DNA of 10,944 nt from the NCBI GenBank assembly GCA_017424205.1, contig JAFPAS010000157.1, forward strand, positions 1 to 10,944, given 5' to 3'. The translations under genes were made by a program, and so were the position numbers. Each line of letters opens with the position of its first letter. The stretch's first letter is position 1. The stretch comes from Prevotella sp. (GTDB taxonomy: Bacteria; Bacteroidota; Bacteroidia; Bacteroidales; Bacteroidaceae). The notes below the pieces were generated by a model. That model was given only the letters and a program-made list of their open reading frames with translations. It searched no databases and was not told where the DNA came from. Positions 1-7,300 of this stretch are shown in pieces.

Positions 1-1550
1 AGTCCAGGCATACGCATTATTGCGCCAGCTACAGCCACAATCATTTCTGCTCCGCTGTTGATGACAATGTTACGAATATGCACGGTGTGACCAGTTGGTG
101 CGCCAGTAACCTTAGAGTCTGTAGAGAATGAATACTGAGTCTTGGCTATGCATATAGGAAAATGCTGCTGATTCATTGCATAAGCTGCCTCTATAGCGGC
201 ATTTGCTTCGTCGCTGTATGTCACTTCTGCTGCACCATACATATCTCTGCAAATCTTCTCAATCTTCTCCTTCACACCATCTGTATCTGCATATGCAAAG
301 TTAAGCGGTTTTTTCTCTGTAGCCTCGATAGTGTTAATCACGGTCTGTGCAAACTCCTCTGCACCGGCACCGCCTTCAGCATAAGAACGGTTGACTGCAA
401 ATGGCACGCCCAGTGCCTCGATATGCGAGCGTATTTCTGCAATCTTTTCCTCTGTATCATGAGGGAACTTATTCAGACATACAATAACCGTCTGTCCGAA
501 ACGATGCAGATTGTCAAGATGACGTTCAACATTCTCCCAGCCGTTAATCTCAAGTGCTGCAGATGTTACGATAAGCACTGTAGCGGCAGGAGTTATGCCA
601 GCTTTGCGGCATTTAATATCAAAGAACTTCTCGGCACCAAGGTCTGCGCCGAAACCAGCCTCTGTTATAGCATACTCGCCGAAGGTCATCGCCATCTTCG
701 TTGCCAGGATAGAGTTACATCCATGTGCGATATTTGCAAATGGTCCGCCATGAATAAATGCAGGTGTATGCTCAGTCGTCTGAACCAGATTTGGACGTAT
801 AGCATCCATAAGCAGTACGGTAATCGCACCGCCTACACCCATATCCTTAACGGTGAATGGCTTGTCGTCTTCTCGTATACCAAGTACGATGCTGTCTATG
901 CGCTGGCGCAGGTCGTCAAGCGAAGTAGAGAGACACAGTATGGCCATTATTTCAGATGCAGGTGTGATATCAAAACCTGATTGCAGAGTCACACCGTCCT
1001 TTGGTCCACCCTGTCCTGTGGTGATATATCTCAGATTACGGTCATTCACGTCCATGACGCGCTTCCATAGCACCTGCTTCAATTTGAATCCCTCTTCCTG
1101 ATGCTGGTATATATAGTTGTCGAGCAGTGCTGTTATCATGTTGTGTGCAGAGGTGATGGCATGGAAGTCGCCAGTGAAGTGCAGGTTAATCTTTTCCATA
1201 GGCAACACCTGTGCATATCCGCCTCCTGCAGCTCCACCTTTCATGCCGAAGCACGGACCGAGTGATGGTTCGCGCAGTGCAACGATAGCTTTCTTTCCGA
1301 GGCGTGACATACCGAGTGCCAGGCCTATAGAAACAGTAGTCTTGCCGTTACCGCTTTTTGTGGGTGTAATGGCTGTTACGAGAATCAGGTTAGACTTAGC
1401 CACACGTTCCTCGTCAATCAGTGTCTCCGGCACTTTTGCTATGTATTTTCCGTAAGTGTCAATAACTTCCGTGTTGATGCCGATGCTCTCTGCAATGGCG
1501 CTAATAGGCGACAGCTCTATCTCGCGCGCAATTTCGATGTCCGTTTTCAT
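1..1550 (-). CDS. fhs: Formate-tetrahydrofolate ligase, C-terminus cut off by the window edge
   Basis: The enzyme joins formate to tetrahydrofolate using ATP, giving 10-formyl-tetrahydrofolate for purine and one-carbon metabolism in the cytoplasm. About 516 codons are read without a stop from ATG at 1548-1550 ([15 protein letters not shown]) to ...IMRMPGL at the left edge. Family landmarks visible are the nucleotide-binding loop [11 protein letters not shown] (about residues 61-71, bases 1337-1370), [70 protein letters not shown] and [10 protein letters not shown]. The family is usually about 555 residues, so roughly 20-30 residues lie outside the window. One oddity is a region near bases 530-560 where the stretch normally holding a K-x-HGGV motif is about 18 residues shorter than in homologues I remember. 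The gene is apparently monocistronic, with its own promoter motif about 120 bases upstream. Identification is very secure. Confidence 0.96.
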   Translation of the reverse strand, partial: MKTDIEIAREIELSPISAIAESIGINTEVIDTYGKYIAKVPETLIDEERVAKSNLILVTAITPTKSGNGKTTVSIGLALGMSRLGKKAIVALREPSLGPCFGMKGGAAGGGYAQVLPMEKINLHFTGDFHAITSAHNMITALLDNYIYQHQEEGFKLKQVLWKRVMDVNDRNLRYITTGQGGPKDGVTLQSGFDITPASEIMAILCLSTSLDDLRQRIDSIVLGIREDDKPFTVKDMGVGGAITVLLMDAIRPNLVQTTEHTPAFIHGGPFANIAHGCNSILATKMAMTFGEYAITEAGFGADLGAEKFFDIKCRKAGITPAATVLIVTSAALEINGWENVERHLDNLHRFGQTVIVCLNKFPHDTEEKIAEIRSHIEALGVPFAVNRSYAEGGAGAEEFAQTVINTIEATEKKPLNFAYADTDGVKEKIEKICRDMYGAAEVTYSDEANAAIEAAYAMNQQHFPICIAKTQYSFSTDSKVTGAPTGHTVHIRNIVINSGAEMIVAVAGAIMRMPG

Positions 1551-1667
1551 TTATGCTTTATGGGTTTTGCAAATCTTTTTACCTCAGAATTCTTGTTGTT
1601 AATGCAGTTGTTGCGCTTTGTTTCCTATTCTTTCTGAAAACAAGCAAGAGTTCTTGATTGTGCGATA

Positions 1668-1675
1668 CAAAGTTA
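1668..1675 (-). promoter_or_regulatory. Putative Bacteroidota -7 promoter element for fhs
   Basis: The minus strand reads TAACTTTG, an exact match to the Bacteroidota -7 consensus TAnnTTTG, and is followed by TATCGCAC. It sits in AT-rich DNA about 118 bases upstream of the fhs start, implying a leader of about 110 bases. I see no clear TTTG-type -33 element at the expected distance, so this is supported by the -7 element and position only. Confidence 0.5.
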
Positions 1676-1799
1676 AGAAAATTCTTTGATATATTGTGGT
1701 CTTTTATAATGTTTTTATTTCCTGATGTTTATATTGTACGTTATGACATGCTTTCTCTTGAATAATATTTCATCTTTGCCAGCATTGTCCTTCAGTAAA

Positions 1800-1957
1800 T
1801 TTGTTTCCGCTCGGCATGGCTTATGCAAAGGCTACAGGTAAGCTGCTGTAGGAGCGGGATGGCATCTTCTGCTTTCGCTTAACTATCTGTGCACCAAACG
1901 CTACGAGCTGCACGCCATACTACGTTTGACGTCCGCTGCTCTTGCCAGCGAAGCCTT
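1800..1957. repeat. GC-rich structured intergenic island, possible dispersed Prevotella repeat
   Basis: The block contains several perfect inverted repeats. An outer stem CCGCTC (1807-1812) with GAGCGG (1852-1857) encloses two arms, GCAT/ATGC (1814-1817, 1823-1826) and CTACAG/CTGTAG (1832-1837, 1846-1851), forming a compact three-way junction. Further along are GTGCA/TGCAC (1889-1893, 1909-1913), CAAACG/CGTTTG (1895-1900, 1923-1928) and CGCTG/CAGCG (1934-1938, 1946-1950). GC content is about 52 percent, against about 23 percent in nearby spacer. From memory, conceptual translations resembling this block (for example PSRSYSSLPVAFA, minus strand) recur as short spurious proteins in Prevotella genomes, which would make it a dispersed intergenic repeat. 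That recollection is unverified, and there is no second copy in this window. Confidence 0.4.
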
Positions 1958-1969
1958 TATTTTATTTGC

Positions 1970-2932
1970 TCATTCATCCATTGCATCCCATAAACCGCAT
2001 ATATTGTCTTCTATCCAATCAAAATCAAATTCGTTCGGATTATAATCTTTTTTTATGCCATACCACTCCAATTGTTCCTTCTCTTCTGCCGATTTGCGTT
2101 TCTTGCTGAGAATTTCCAACAGAGACGCGTATCCGTAAACGCCACCGCAATCTTCAGGAGGACACATGCCTTTACCTTTAAGCAGTATAGGCTTTTGAGG
2201 CTCATCTAGTTGGTATTCGCTGATGCCCTTTAGCCAGATGTCATGATTCCAACAATCTCCAAAGTCGTATTCGAATTTAATACGGTCGCCCTTCTCTTTG
2301 AATATATCAGAGATAGGGTAGTTGTCGGAAATATGTGTTCGGATTAGTGAAAAGTCAGGAACGAAAAAATTATCTTCTTGCTTGGGTTGTGTGCGATTTT
2401 GATATATTATATCTCCTTTCTTGAACTGATGCAAGTGTAAATTATCCCATCCCATAGCTTCAATAATAACAAAGGCAAGGAACTCTAGGGAAATATTAGA
2501 AGGAACTTCTACTTCACGCCAAATAGGTACGGGTGCATTGTTTAGTTTAATACGAAGATGGTATTTCTTAGCAGGCAATTCATCAAAAAGTATTGTATCT
2601 GGGAGTTCAAAAGGATCCAATTCATCATCATCATTATCATATTCCTCATAATTCTCCATGTCTCTTAACATGCGATAAAAATCACCAGCAGGATTATCGT
2701 CATCGAACATGATTTCTTCCATTGTTGGCAGTTTGTCTGTACCGTTTTTCTCGCAGAATTCGCTCATTTTATCTGGATCGATATCCATCATTACGGCAAG
2801 TCTCATTATATCTTCGAAACTGCTTATATTAAACGCGTCCAGCATTTGACGCATCTCTTCAGGTTGTTGCGCATATAAGTCTTGAAAGTCAAATTCTTCT
2901 TTAGGATTATCTAACTTAATTATTTTTGCCAT
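1970..2932 (-). CDS. pRiA4b ORF-3-like domain protein of unknown function
   Basis: This 320-residue soluble protein has no signal peptide or membrane segment. The C-terminal part (about residues 118-300) matches the plasmid pRiA4b ORF-3-like family: a basic strand (YHLRIKLNNAPVPIWREVEV, 124-143), GWDNLHLHQF (161-170), YDFGDCWNH (222-230) and CPPEDCGGVYGY (257-268). The two cysteines and nearby histidines could bind a metal, but that is inference. The N-terminal 115 residues are acidic and helical, with a low-complexity Asp run near 99-104; I do not recognise that part. The family appears on plasmids, in transposon passengers and on chromosomes, and its biochemical role is unknown to me. Codon use is AT-rich (AAA, GAA, GAT, ATA), unlike the AAG/GAG/AAC preference of the TonB-block genes, which hints at acquisition or low expression. 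The start ATG at 2930-2932 is followed by MAKIIKLDNP and preceded by A-rich sequence. Confidence 0.85.
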   Translation of the reverse strand: MAKIIKLDNPKEEFDFQDLYAQQPEEMRQMLDAFNISSFEDIMRLAVMMDIDPDKMSEFCEKNGTDKLPTMEEIMFDDDNPAGDFYRMLRDMENYEEYDNDDDELDPFELPDTILFDELPAKKYHLRIKLNNAPVPIWREVEVPSNISLEFLAFVIIEAMGWDNLHLHQFKKGDIIYQNRTQPKQEDNFFVPDFSLIRTHISDNYPISDIFKEKGDRIKFEYDFGDCWNHDIWLKGISEYQLDEPQKPILLKGKGMCPPEDCGGVYGYASLLEILSKKRKSAEEKEQLEWYGIKKDYNPNEFDFDWIEDNICGLWDAMDE

Positions 2933-3053
2933 AGTATTGATATTGTTTGGTTTAATTGTTTATTTTTGTAAAAACAGTTTTGTCAAAGTAAGTAAAATGA
3001 ATCCTATTTGAACCTATGCGTCTGCATATGCATGTGTTATATGTGCTATTGCC

Positions 3054-3497
3054 TTATTTCCTTTTGCTTTTGAAGAAATTCTGCATGAGTTCTTTGCATT
3101 CTTCGCATAGCACACCTTCTGTGACCGTAGCTTTAGGATGGAAGGCGCGCGGGGCATATTCACGGTAGCCACGCTTCTCGTCAGGACATCCGTAGACGAT
3201 GCGAGGTATCTGTGCCCAGCCAATTGCGCCGGCGCACATAGGACATGGTTCTACGGTGACGTAGAGTGTGCAGTCGTGCAGATACTTTCCTCCAAGAGTG
3301 TTTGCTGCTGCTGTGATAGCTTGCATTTCGGCATGAGCAGTCACGTCGCAGAGGGTTTCCGTAAGATTATGTGCTCGTGATAGCACTCTTCCCTGGCATA
3401 CGATTACTGCTCCGATAGGTATTTCCTGTTCATCTGCAGCTTGCTGTGCTTCTGCCAGTGCCATGCGCATGAAGCGCTCGTCGTCATTGTTTATCAT
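3054..3497 (-). CDS. tadA: tRNA-specific adenosine deaminase TadA
   Basis: TadA deaminates the wobble adenosine (A34) of tRNA-Arg(ACG) to inosine, allowing one tRNA to read several CGN codons; it acts in the cytoplasm as a homodimer. The 147-residue product carries the full cytidine/deoxycytidylate deaminase zinc site: HAE at 55-57 (zinc ligand His55, catalytic Glu57) and PCPMC at 84-88 (zinc ligands Cys85 and Cys88). The N-terminal helix RFMRMALAEAQQA and IPIGAVIV are typical of bacterial TadA rather than cytidine deaminase or guanine deaminase. The C-terminal helix ends in a basic tail, KSKRK. Length is slightly shorter than E. coli TadA but normal for the family. The start ATG is at 3495-3497; the gene is probably transcribed separately from the TPR gene because a hairpin lies between them. 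Confidence 0.94.
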   Translation of the reverse strand: MINNDDERFMRMALAEAQQAADEQEIPIGAVIVCQGRVLSRAHNLTETLCDVTAHAEMQAITAAANTLGGKYLHDCTLYVTVEPCPMCAGAIGWAQIPRIVYGCPDEKRGYREYAPRAFHPKATVTEGVLCEECKELMQNFFKSKRK

Positions 3498-3531
3498 TGC
3501 GTTGTATAGGGTGGGGCGGATGAAAAGAGTT

Positions 3532-3545
3532 GATACTTTAGTATC
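3532..3545. promoter_or_regulatory. Small inverted repeat in the tadA leader
   Basis: GATACT (3532-3537) and AGTATC (3540-3545) are perfect complements around a two-base TT centre. The stem can extend with AAGA/TCTT across a three-base bulge. It lies about 35 bases upstream of the tadA start, in the likely leader or core promoter. A dimeric regulator site or a small leader hairpin are both possible, and chance is not excluded at this size. Confidence 0.25.
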
Positions 3546-3588
3546 TCTTCATAATAGCTCTGTAAATTTGCCGCTATTAATTTAGAAA

Positions 3589-3617
3589 GGCTGTGTCATG
3601 ATTAATCTGACACAGCC
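3589..3617 (-). terminator. Intrinsic-type terminator after the TPR gene
   Basis: A perfect 10-base-pair stem GGCTGTGTCA (3589-3598) with TGACACAGCC (3608-3617) has a 9-base loop. In the minus direction it follows the TPR stop codon by about 120 bases and is followed by TTTCTAAATT. On the plus side the stem is followed by a T-rich run (ATTTTTTTATA), so it could act in both directions. It marks the likely end of the TonB-block transcript and separates it from tadA. Confidence 0.75.
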
Positions 3618-3740
3618 TCTGTTATTTTTTTATAGTTATTGACACTTTATATTATGCTATCCCAACATTGTTTTCCTTACACTTGCATTGTTTTATAATG
3701 TCTGCGAGTTAATATTAGGACAGCAGTGACAAGTGGCTTT

Positions 3741-5180
3741 TTACTCGTATGTTGCGAGCACCTGCTTAGCAAGCTCGTTCTCTGGATCGATAGCGATGAG
3801 CTTGTCAAAGTATGGCTTTGCAGCATCAGCATCGCTGACAATCTTGAAGAAGTAGATTCCGAGGTATGTGTAAGCCTCTTTTACACGAACCTTGTCAGTG
3901 TCGCTCTTGATACCAGCTGTCTCGATAGATGTAGCTATTGCCTCATAATAAGGCTTTGCAAGACCGAGCTTCTGGTCTGGGTCGAGCATCTGGATTGTAC
4001 GTGCTGACATGAAGTTTGAGTAGTCTGCAGATGTAGGGAACTTCTCAATCATACCCTTGTAGATAGCCAGAGCCTTCTCTACAGAAGCCTTCTGCTCCTC
4101 GCCAGTCTGCTCAGCAGCCATATTGCGGTAGATGTTAGCGAAGCCAGCGTAGTCGTTAGCGTTAGCCTTTGCGTTGATTGCGAGATACTCTTCGAACTTA
4201 ACGAGTGAGTTCTGGAGGTCACCCTTAGCCTTGTATGTGTCAGAGAGAACCTTGAGAACCTCAGCCTTAGCCTCGTTGTTTTCTACAGCTTCAAGCTGCT
4301 TGTTGTAGTAGTTGAGAGCCTCGTCATAGTTCTTTAATCCAGCATATGCAAGACCAGCAAACTTGTAGTCGTTAGCTGTGATGTTTACAGAGTCGCTCTG
4401 GTTGAAGAGACGGTCAACGTACTTTGTTGCCTCTTCAAACTGCTTGAGCTCTACAGAGTTGTAGAGAGCAAGACGGTTGTAACCAGCGTGACGTGGGTTA
4501 GCATTCAGACCATACTCAGCAATCTGCTTTGAAAGCTCGTTCTTCTGGCTTGCGAAAGCTACGAGAGCATACTCTGTCATGTAGTAAGACTCGAGTTTTG
4601 CGATGTCAGCAAGCTGCACCTTCTGATAGTGCTCGAGAGCGAGTGGCATGTATGCAGCATTCTTTGTAGCTGAGAGGTAGTAGATATGACCAGCCTCTGC
4701 GTCAACAGGATATGTTGGGTCAACAGTGCGAAGCTGTTCGAGAGTCTCTACAGCCTGCTTTGGGTCACGTCCGCGATAGATGAATGCATACTTCTTGTAA
4801 GCCTCTGCATTCTTAGCGTCAAAATAGATAGCGTTCTGATACCAGCTTGCAGCACCGCCAGGATTGTCATTGAATACTTCAATGTCACCGTGCAGGAGAT
4901 AGCCAGCAGCAGCATTCTTGTCTGCTTTGATAGCAAGGTCAGCATACTTCTTCGCATTGAGTGTGTCCTTTACGTCGAGATAAGCACGGCCGAGCTTAGC
5001 AACTTCTGCAGCATTCTTCTTGATAGGCTTCATAGCCTCCTTTACGATTTTTGCTGTAGCCTTAGCGTCTGTAGAACTCTTGATGGCTTTGATGGCATCG
5101 TCAACAGATACCTGCGCCATTGCTGGAGCGCTGAAGACTGTCAACAGGGCTCCGATGAAAAAATATTTAATTGTCTTCAT
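3741..5180 (-). CDS. Exported TPR-repeat protein of the TonB gene block
   Basis: This 479-residue protein has a clear signal peptide (MKTIKYFFIGALLTVFSAPAMA, cleavage likely after Ala22), so it acts in the periplasm or at the outer membrane. The remainder is almost wholly helical tetratricopeptide-type repeats from about residue 55 to the end. Examples are the pair around AKKYADLAIKADKNAAAGYL, then NYDEALNYYNKQLEAVENNE, then GDLQNSLVKFEEYLAINA, and a last unit AKPYFDKLIAIDPENELAKQ. TPR repeats usually scaffold protein contacts; no enzymatic domain is visible. The gene starts 88 bases after the PstS-like stop with no recognisable promoter, so it is probably the last gene of that transcript. 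Strong preference for AAG, GAG, AAC and TAC codons suggests high expression. A structural partner of the TonB-ExbBD machinery or the envelope is inferred from context only. Confidence 0.85.
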   Translation of the reverse strand: MKTIKYFFIGALLTVFSAPAMAQVSVDDAIKAIKSSTDAKATAKIVKEAMKPIKKNAAEVAKLGRAYLDVKDTLNAKKYADLAIKADKNAAAGYLLHGDIEVFNDNPGGAASWYQNAIYFDAKNAEAYKKYAFIYRGRDPKQAVETLEQLRTVDPTYPVDAEAGHIYYLSATKNAAYMPLALEHYQKVQLADIAKLESYYMTEYALVAFASQKNELSKQIAEYGLNANPRHAGYNRLALYNSVELKQFEEATKYVDRLFNQSDSVNITANDYKFAGLAYAGLKNYDEALNYYNKQLEAVENNEAKAEVLKVLSDTYKAKGDLQNSLVKFEEYLAINAKANANDYAGFANIYRNMAAEQTGEEQKASVEKALAIYKGMIEKFPTSADYSNFMSARTIQMLDPDQKLGLAKPYYEAIATSIETAGIKSDTDKVRVKEAYTYLGIYFFKIVSDADAAKPYFDKLIAIDPENELAKQVLATYE

Positions 5181-5268
5181 AAGTCTGAAAATATTTTATG
5201 TTGTTTTTATTAATCTGTATTCTTACTTTTTGTATGATGCGTGATGAATCTGTGCGTCGTATCGTCTG

Positions 5269-6249
5269 TTATTCGTCAGACATGTTGACTTTTCTGATGG
5301 AGAGGTCTCCACGGTATGGTAGGAGTGCTGATTTAAGTATTATCTTCTGTCCTATAGGCGACTGCAGATAGTTTGCAAACCCCTGTGGAAGTCCGCGATA
5401 TGGATCAACAAGCAGTGCATATATTGTTCGAGGGAAAGCATAGCGTCCGTCAAGCAGATAGAGCTGATATGGCTTCCAGCTATTCATTTCTGTAGCTTCC
5501 TCCATCTGTGACACTGACATAACTGTTATATTCTTTTTGAATGTCACATTCGTTGTGTCACGTTTGTCATTAAGCCAGTTGCTGCCAATTACACCTATAG
5601 AGTTAGGAGTTTTCTCAACATAATTGATAACCTCCGCACTTGTGTTAACTGCAGTAATGTTAGGGCTGTTGATAGGTACTCCGCCAAGGATTGAGTCAAC
5701 GGCATAGTGTACGGCTGCAGACTTGTTATTGTCGAAGACCACATCAATCTCTCCAAGCTTCGAGCCCTTATTTATCTCTCCCCATGTCTTTACCTCACCT
5801 TTCAGAATTCTCTTGATATTCTCTACAGTGATACAAGAGTCAGTATTCTGATTGTTACAGATAAATGCCAGTCCGTCGTATCCAATAGGGAAGTATCGTG
5901 GATAAAGCTTGTGTGAATTAAAGTATTCTATTTCATCAGGACGGAAATTACGTGCCGCAATAATCAAGTTTACCTTCATTTGCTTCAGTGCGTTAAAGGC
6001 ATCCAGTTCGTTTATATACTGCGGTGTTACCTGCGCGTCTGGATAAGTAGCATGAAAGACTTTTAGTTCTTCGTTGATAATCGGACTAAAGCTCTCGTCA
6101 CACATCAGAATCATCTTTCCAGATGCATATGTGTCAGTTCTTCCATTCTTGGACTTCTTGTTACATGAGCAGAAAACCAATAATGTAAGTAATACGCATG
6201 TGATGATTTTAGCAGATGAAGAGCTATATGTTATTATTCCTTTTTTCAT
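5269..6249 (-). CDS. PstS-like substrate-binding lipoprotein
   Basis: This 326-residue protein starts with a basic N-terminus and hydrophobic core ending in LLVFCSCNKK, a lipoprotein-type signal in which Cys29 (preceded by Ser28) is the probable lipidated residue. The body resembles the PstS-like family of periplasmic binding proteins: MILMCDESFSPIINEELKVF (46-65), IGYDGLAFICN (122-132), TVENIKRILKGEVKTWGEIN (141-160), NSIGVIG (216-222) and a C-terminal region ending LLVDPYRGLPQGFANYLQS. In true PstS proteins a conserved Arg/Ser-Gly-Thr segment contacts phosphate; here the equivalent region reads DNNKSAAVHYAV (173-184) with no SGT, so the ligand may not be phosphate. No permease or ATPase genes lie nearby. 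It sits between tonB and the TPR gene, an arrangement I recall as common in Bacteroidota. The fold is confident; the ligand is unknown. Confidence 0.82.
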   Translation of the reverse strand: MKKGIITYSSSSAKIITCVLLTLLVFCSCNKKSKNGRTDTYASGKMILMCDESFSPIINEELKVFHATYPDAQVTPQYINELDAFNALKQMKVNLIIAARNFRPDEIEYFNSHKLYPRYFPIGYDGLAFICNNQNTDSCITVENIKRILKGEVKTWGEINKGSKLGEIDVVFDNNKSAAVHYAVDSILGGVPINSPNITAVNTSAEVINYVEKTPNSIGVIGSNWLNDKRDTTNVTFKKNITVMSVSQMEEATEMNSWKPYQLYLLDGRYAFPRTIYALLVDPYRGLPQGFANYLQSPIGQKIILKSALLPYRGDLSIRKVNMSDE

Positions 6250-6302
6250 GCTTTTAGTTAATAAACTATGGTTTTTTTAGAACATACCATAAATGTTAAA
6301 AG

Positions 6303-6354
6303 GTGAAGAGTAGAGGGAAACCCTCTCATGGAGAAGCCCACATCTACTCTTCAC
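6303..6354 (-). promoter_or_regulatory. Long inverted repeat between tonB and the PstS-like gene
   Basis: A perfect 12-base-pair stem, GTGAAGAGTAGA (6303-6314) with TCTACTCTTCAC (6343-6354), encloses 28 bases that can form smaller hairpins: TCTC/GAGA (6324-6327, 6331-6334) and a competing stem AGAGGG/CCCTCT (6312-6317, 6321-6326). In the minus-strand transcript the stem is followed by CTTTTAAC, only a weak U run. It may be a leaky terminator, an attenuator, or an RNA processing or stability element that sets lower expression of the two downstream genes relative to tonB. Confidence 0.6.
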
Positions 6355-6366
6355 ATCTTTATAGAT

Positions 6367-6409
6367 TTCGTAATATCTTATTCTCTTATGAGATTTGATT
6401 TATTACGAA
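6367..6409 (-). promoter_or_regulatory. Hairpin directly downstream of tonB
   Basis: TTCGTAATA (6367-6375) and TATTACGAA (6401-6409) are perfect 9-base complements. The 25-base loop holds a second small hairpin, TCTC/GAGA (6382-6385, 6390-6393). The structure begins 14 bases past the tonB stop codon and lacks a following T run, so it is better explained as a 3'-end stabilising or processing hairpin than as an intrinsic terminator. Confidence 0.5.
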
Positions 6410-6423
6410 TTGTTGTTAAGCAA

Positions 6424-7254
6424 TTACTGCAGACGGAAGACTACAGGCACGAAGTACTTCACACGTACAGCAGAACCATTCTGCTTACCTGGAATCCACT
6501 TCGGCATGCTCTTTACAACGCGCTCTGCCTCACGGTCAAGAGCAGGGTCAACAGATTTCATTGTTCTTACATCTGTAACGCTACCGTCCTTCTCAACGAC
6601 GAACTGTACTGTTACACGACCCTGAATACCGTTCTCCTCTGCTACTGCAGGGTAACGCATATTCTCGCTGAGGTACTTCATGAGAGCTGCTGGACCACCA
6701 GGGAATGATGGCATCTGCTCTACAACGTCGAATACCTTGTTTTCTTCCTCGTGCTTAGGAGGTTCTGGAGCTGCGATCTCTTCTACAGCCTTGAGCACTG
6801 TACCGCCTTCTTCGTCATTACCCTTAACGTCGAATGCACCGATGGCAGTCTTGTTCTCATTAAGCTCGTCCTGAGTCTTCATCTCCTCTTCTGGTTTAAC
6901 CTCGTCGTCCTTCTTGATTACAGGAGGTGTAAACGCGATAGAAGATTTAACCTTCTCAACTTTCTGCACTTCAATCTTAGGAACCTCAGTTTTCTTTTCA
7001 ACCTTAGCCTGCTTCTTCTGCTCGAGGAGTGAAGCCTCCATCTCAGCCTCGAAGCGTGCCTTCTGAGTTTCCTGATATGAATTATATGCTGCTAAGCCTA
7101 TGTATGCAACTACTGCCACAGCGGCAACGAATAACATTGATATTACGTTACGCTTGCCAGTACCTCTACGCAATTGGTAAGCACCATAGGCCTGATTACG
7201 ACCGGCAAAGACAAGGTCGGCCCAATCATTTGAAATAAGATCTATTTTTGACAT
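6424..7254 (-). CDS. tonB: Energy transducer TonB
   Basis: TonB spans the periplasm and passes proton-motive energy from ExbBD to TonB-dependent transporters in the outer membrane. The 276-residue product shows the expected order: a cytoplasmic N-terminal part (1-35) with AGRNQAYGAYQLRR, one membrane anchor (about 37-57, VISMLFVAAVAVVAYIGLAA), a charged Lys/Glu/Pro/Val-rich spacer (about 64-175), and a C-terminal TonB domain (about 184-276). The domain contains PGGPAALMKYLSENMRYP, GRVTVQFVVEKDGSV and a final VKYFVPVVFRLQ strand. The longer cytoplasmic start before the anchor is usual in Bacteroidota TonB proteins. It follows the second exbD by 46 bases with no promoter motif, so it is co-transcribed with exbB-exbD-exbD. 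Identification is secure. Confidence 0.95.
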   Translation of the reverse strand: MSKIDLISNDWADLVFAGRNQAYGAYQLRRGTGKRNVISMLFVAAVAVVAYIGLAAYNSYQETQKARFEAEMEASLLEQKKQAKVEKKTEVPKIEVQKVEKVKSSIAFTPPVIKKDDEVKPEEEMKTQDELNENKTAIGAFDVKGNDEEGGTVLKAVEEIAAPEPPKHEEENKVFDVVEQMPSFPGGPAALMKYLSENMRYPAVAEENGIQGRVTVQFVVEKDGSVTDVRTMKSVDPALDREAERVVKSMPKWIPGKQNGSAVRVKYFVPVVFRLQ

Positions 7255-7300
7255 AGTCGGATATTTCTTTTATGGATTATTACTCGTTTTGACTTAGATA

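Larger units (their letters stand above)
1551..1969. other. Intergenic region between the pRiA4b-like gene and fhs
   Basis: This 419-base stretch has no convincing gene. The part next to fhs (about 1551-1795) is AT-rich (14 G or C in 60 bases at 1681-1740) and holds the likely fhs promoter and leader. The part next to the pRiA4b-like stop codon (about 1800-1957) is GC-rich (84 of 160 bases at 1801-1960) and full of inverted repeats; it is listed separately. I looked for a folate-type riboswitch in the fhs leader and did not recognise one. Confidence 0.6.

Noticed and set aside
162..980. A 272-residue open frame on the plus strand
   Set aside because: It lies entirely antisense to fhs, is Cys-rich with no family resemblance, and fhs itself is unmistakable across the same bases.
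1551..1667. Possible folate or one-carbon riboswitch in the fhs leader
   Set aside because: The leader is AT-rich and I could not identify a conserved riboswitch core or strong paired stems in it.
3014..3223. A 69-residue minus-strand frame overlapping the end of tadA
   Set aside because: It overlaps tadA in another frame across the zinc-site end and has no recognisable sequence.
5264..5281. GTCTG/CAGAC hairpin overlapping the stop codon of the PstS-like gene
   Set aside because: A 5-base-pair stem with no T run and within coding sequence is too weak to call as a terminator.
6328..6708. A 126-residue plus-strand open frame reaching into the tonB-PstS spacer
   Set aside because: Most of it is antisense to the conserved TonB C-terminal domain and the rest overlaps the inverted repeats; no start or family features support it.
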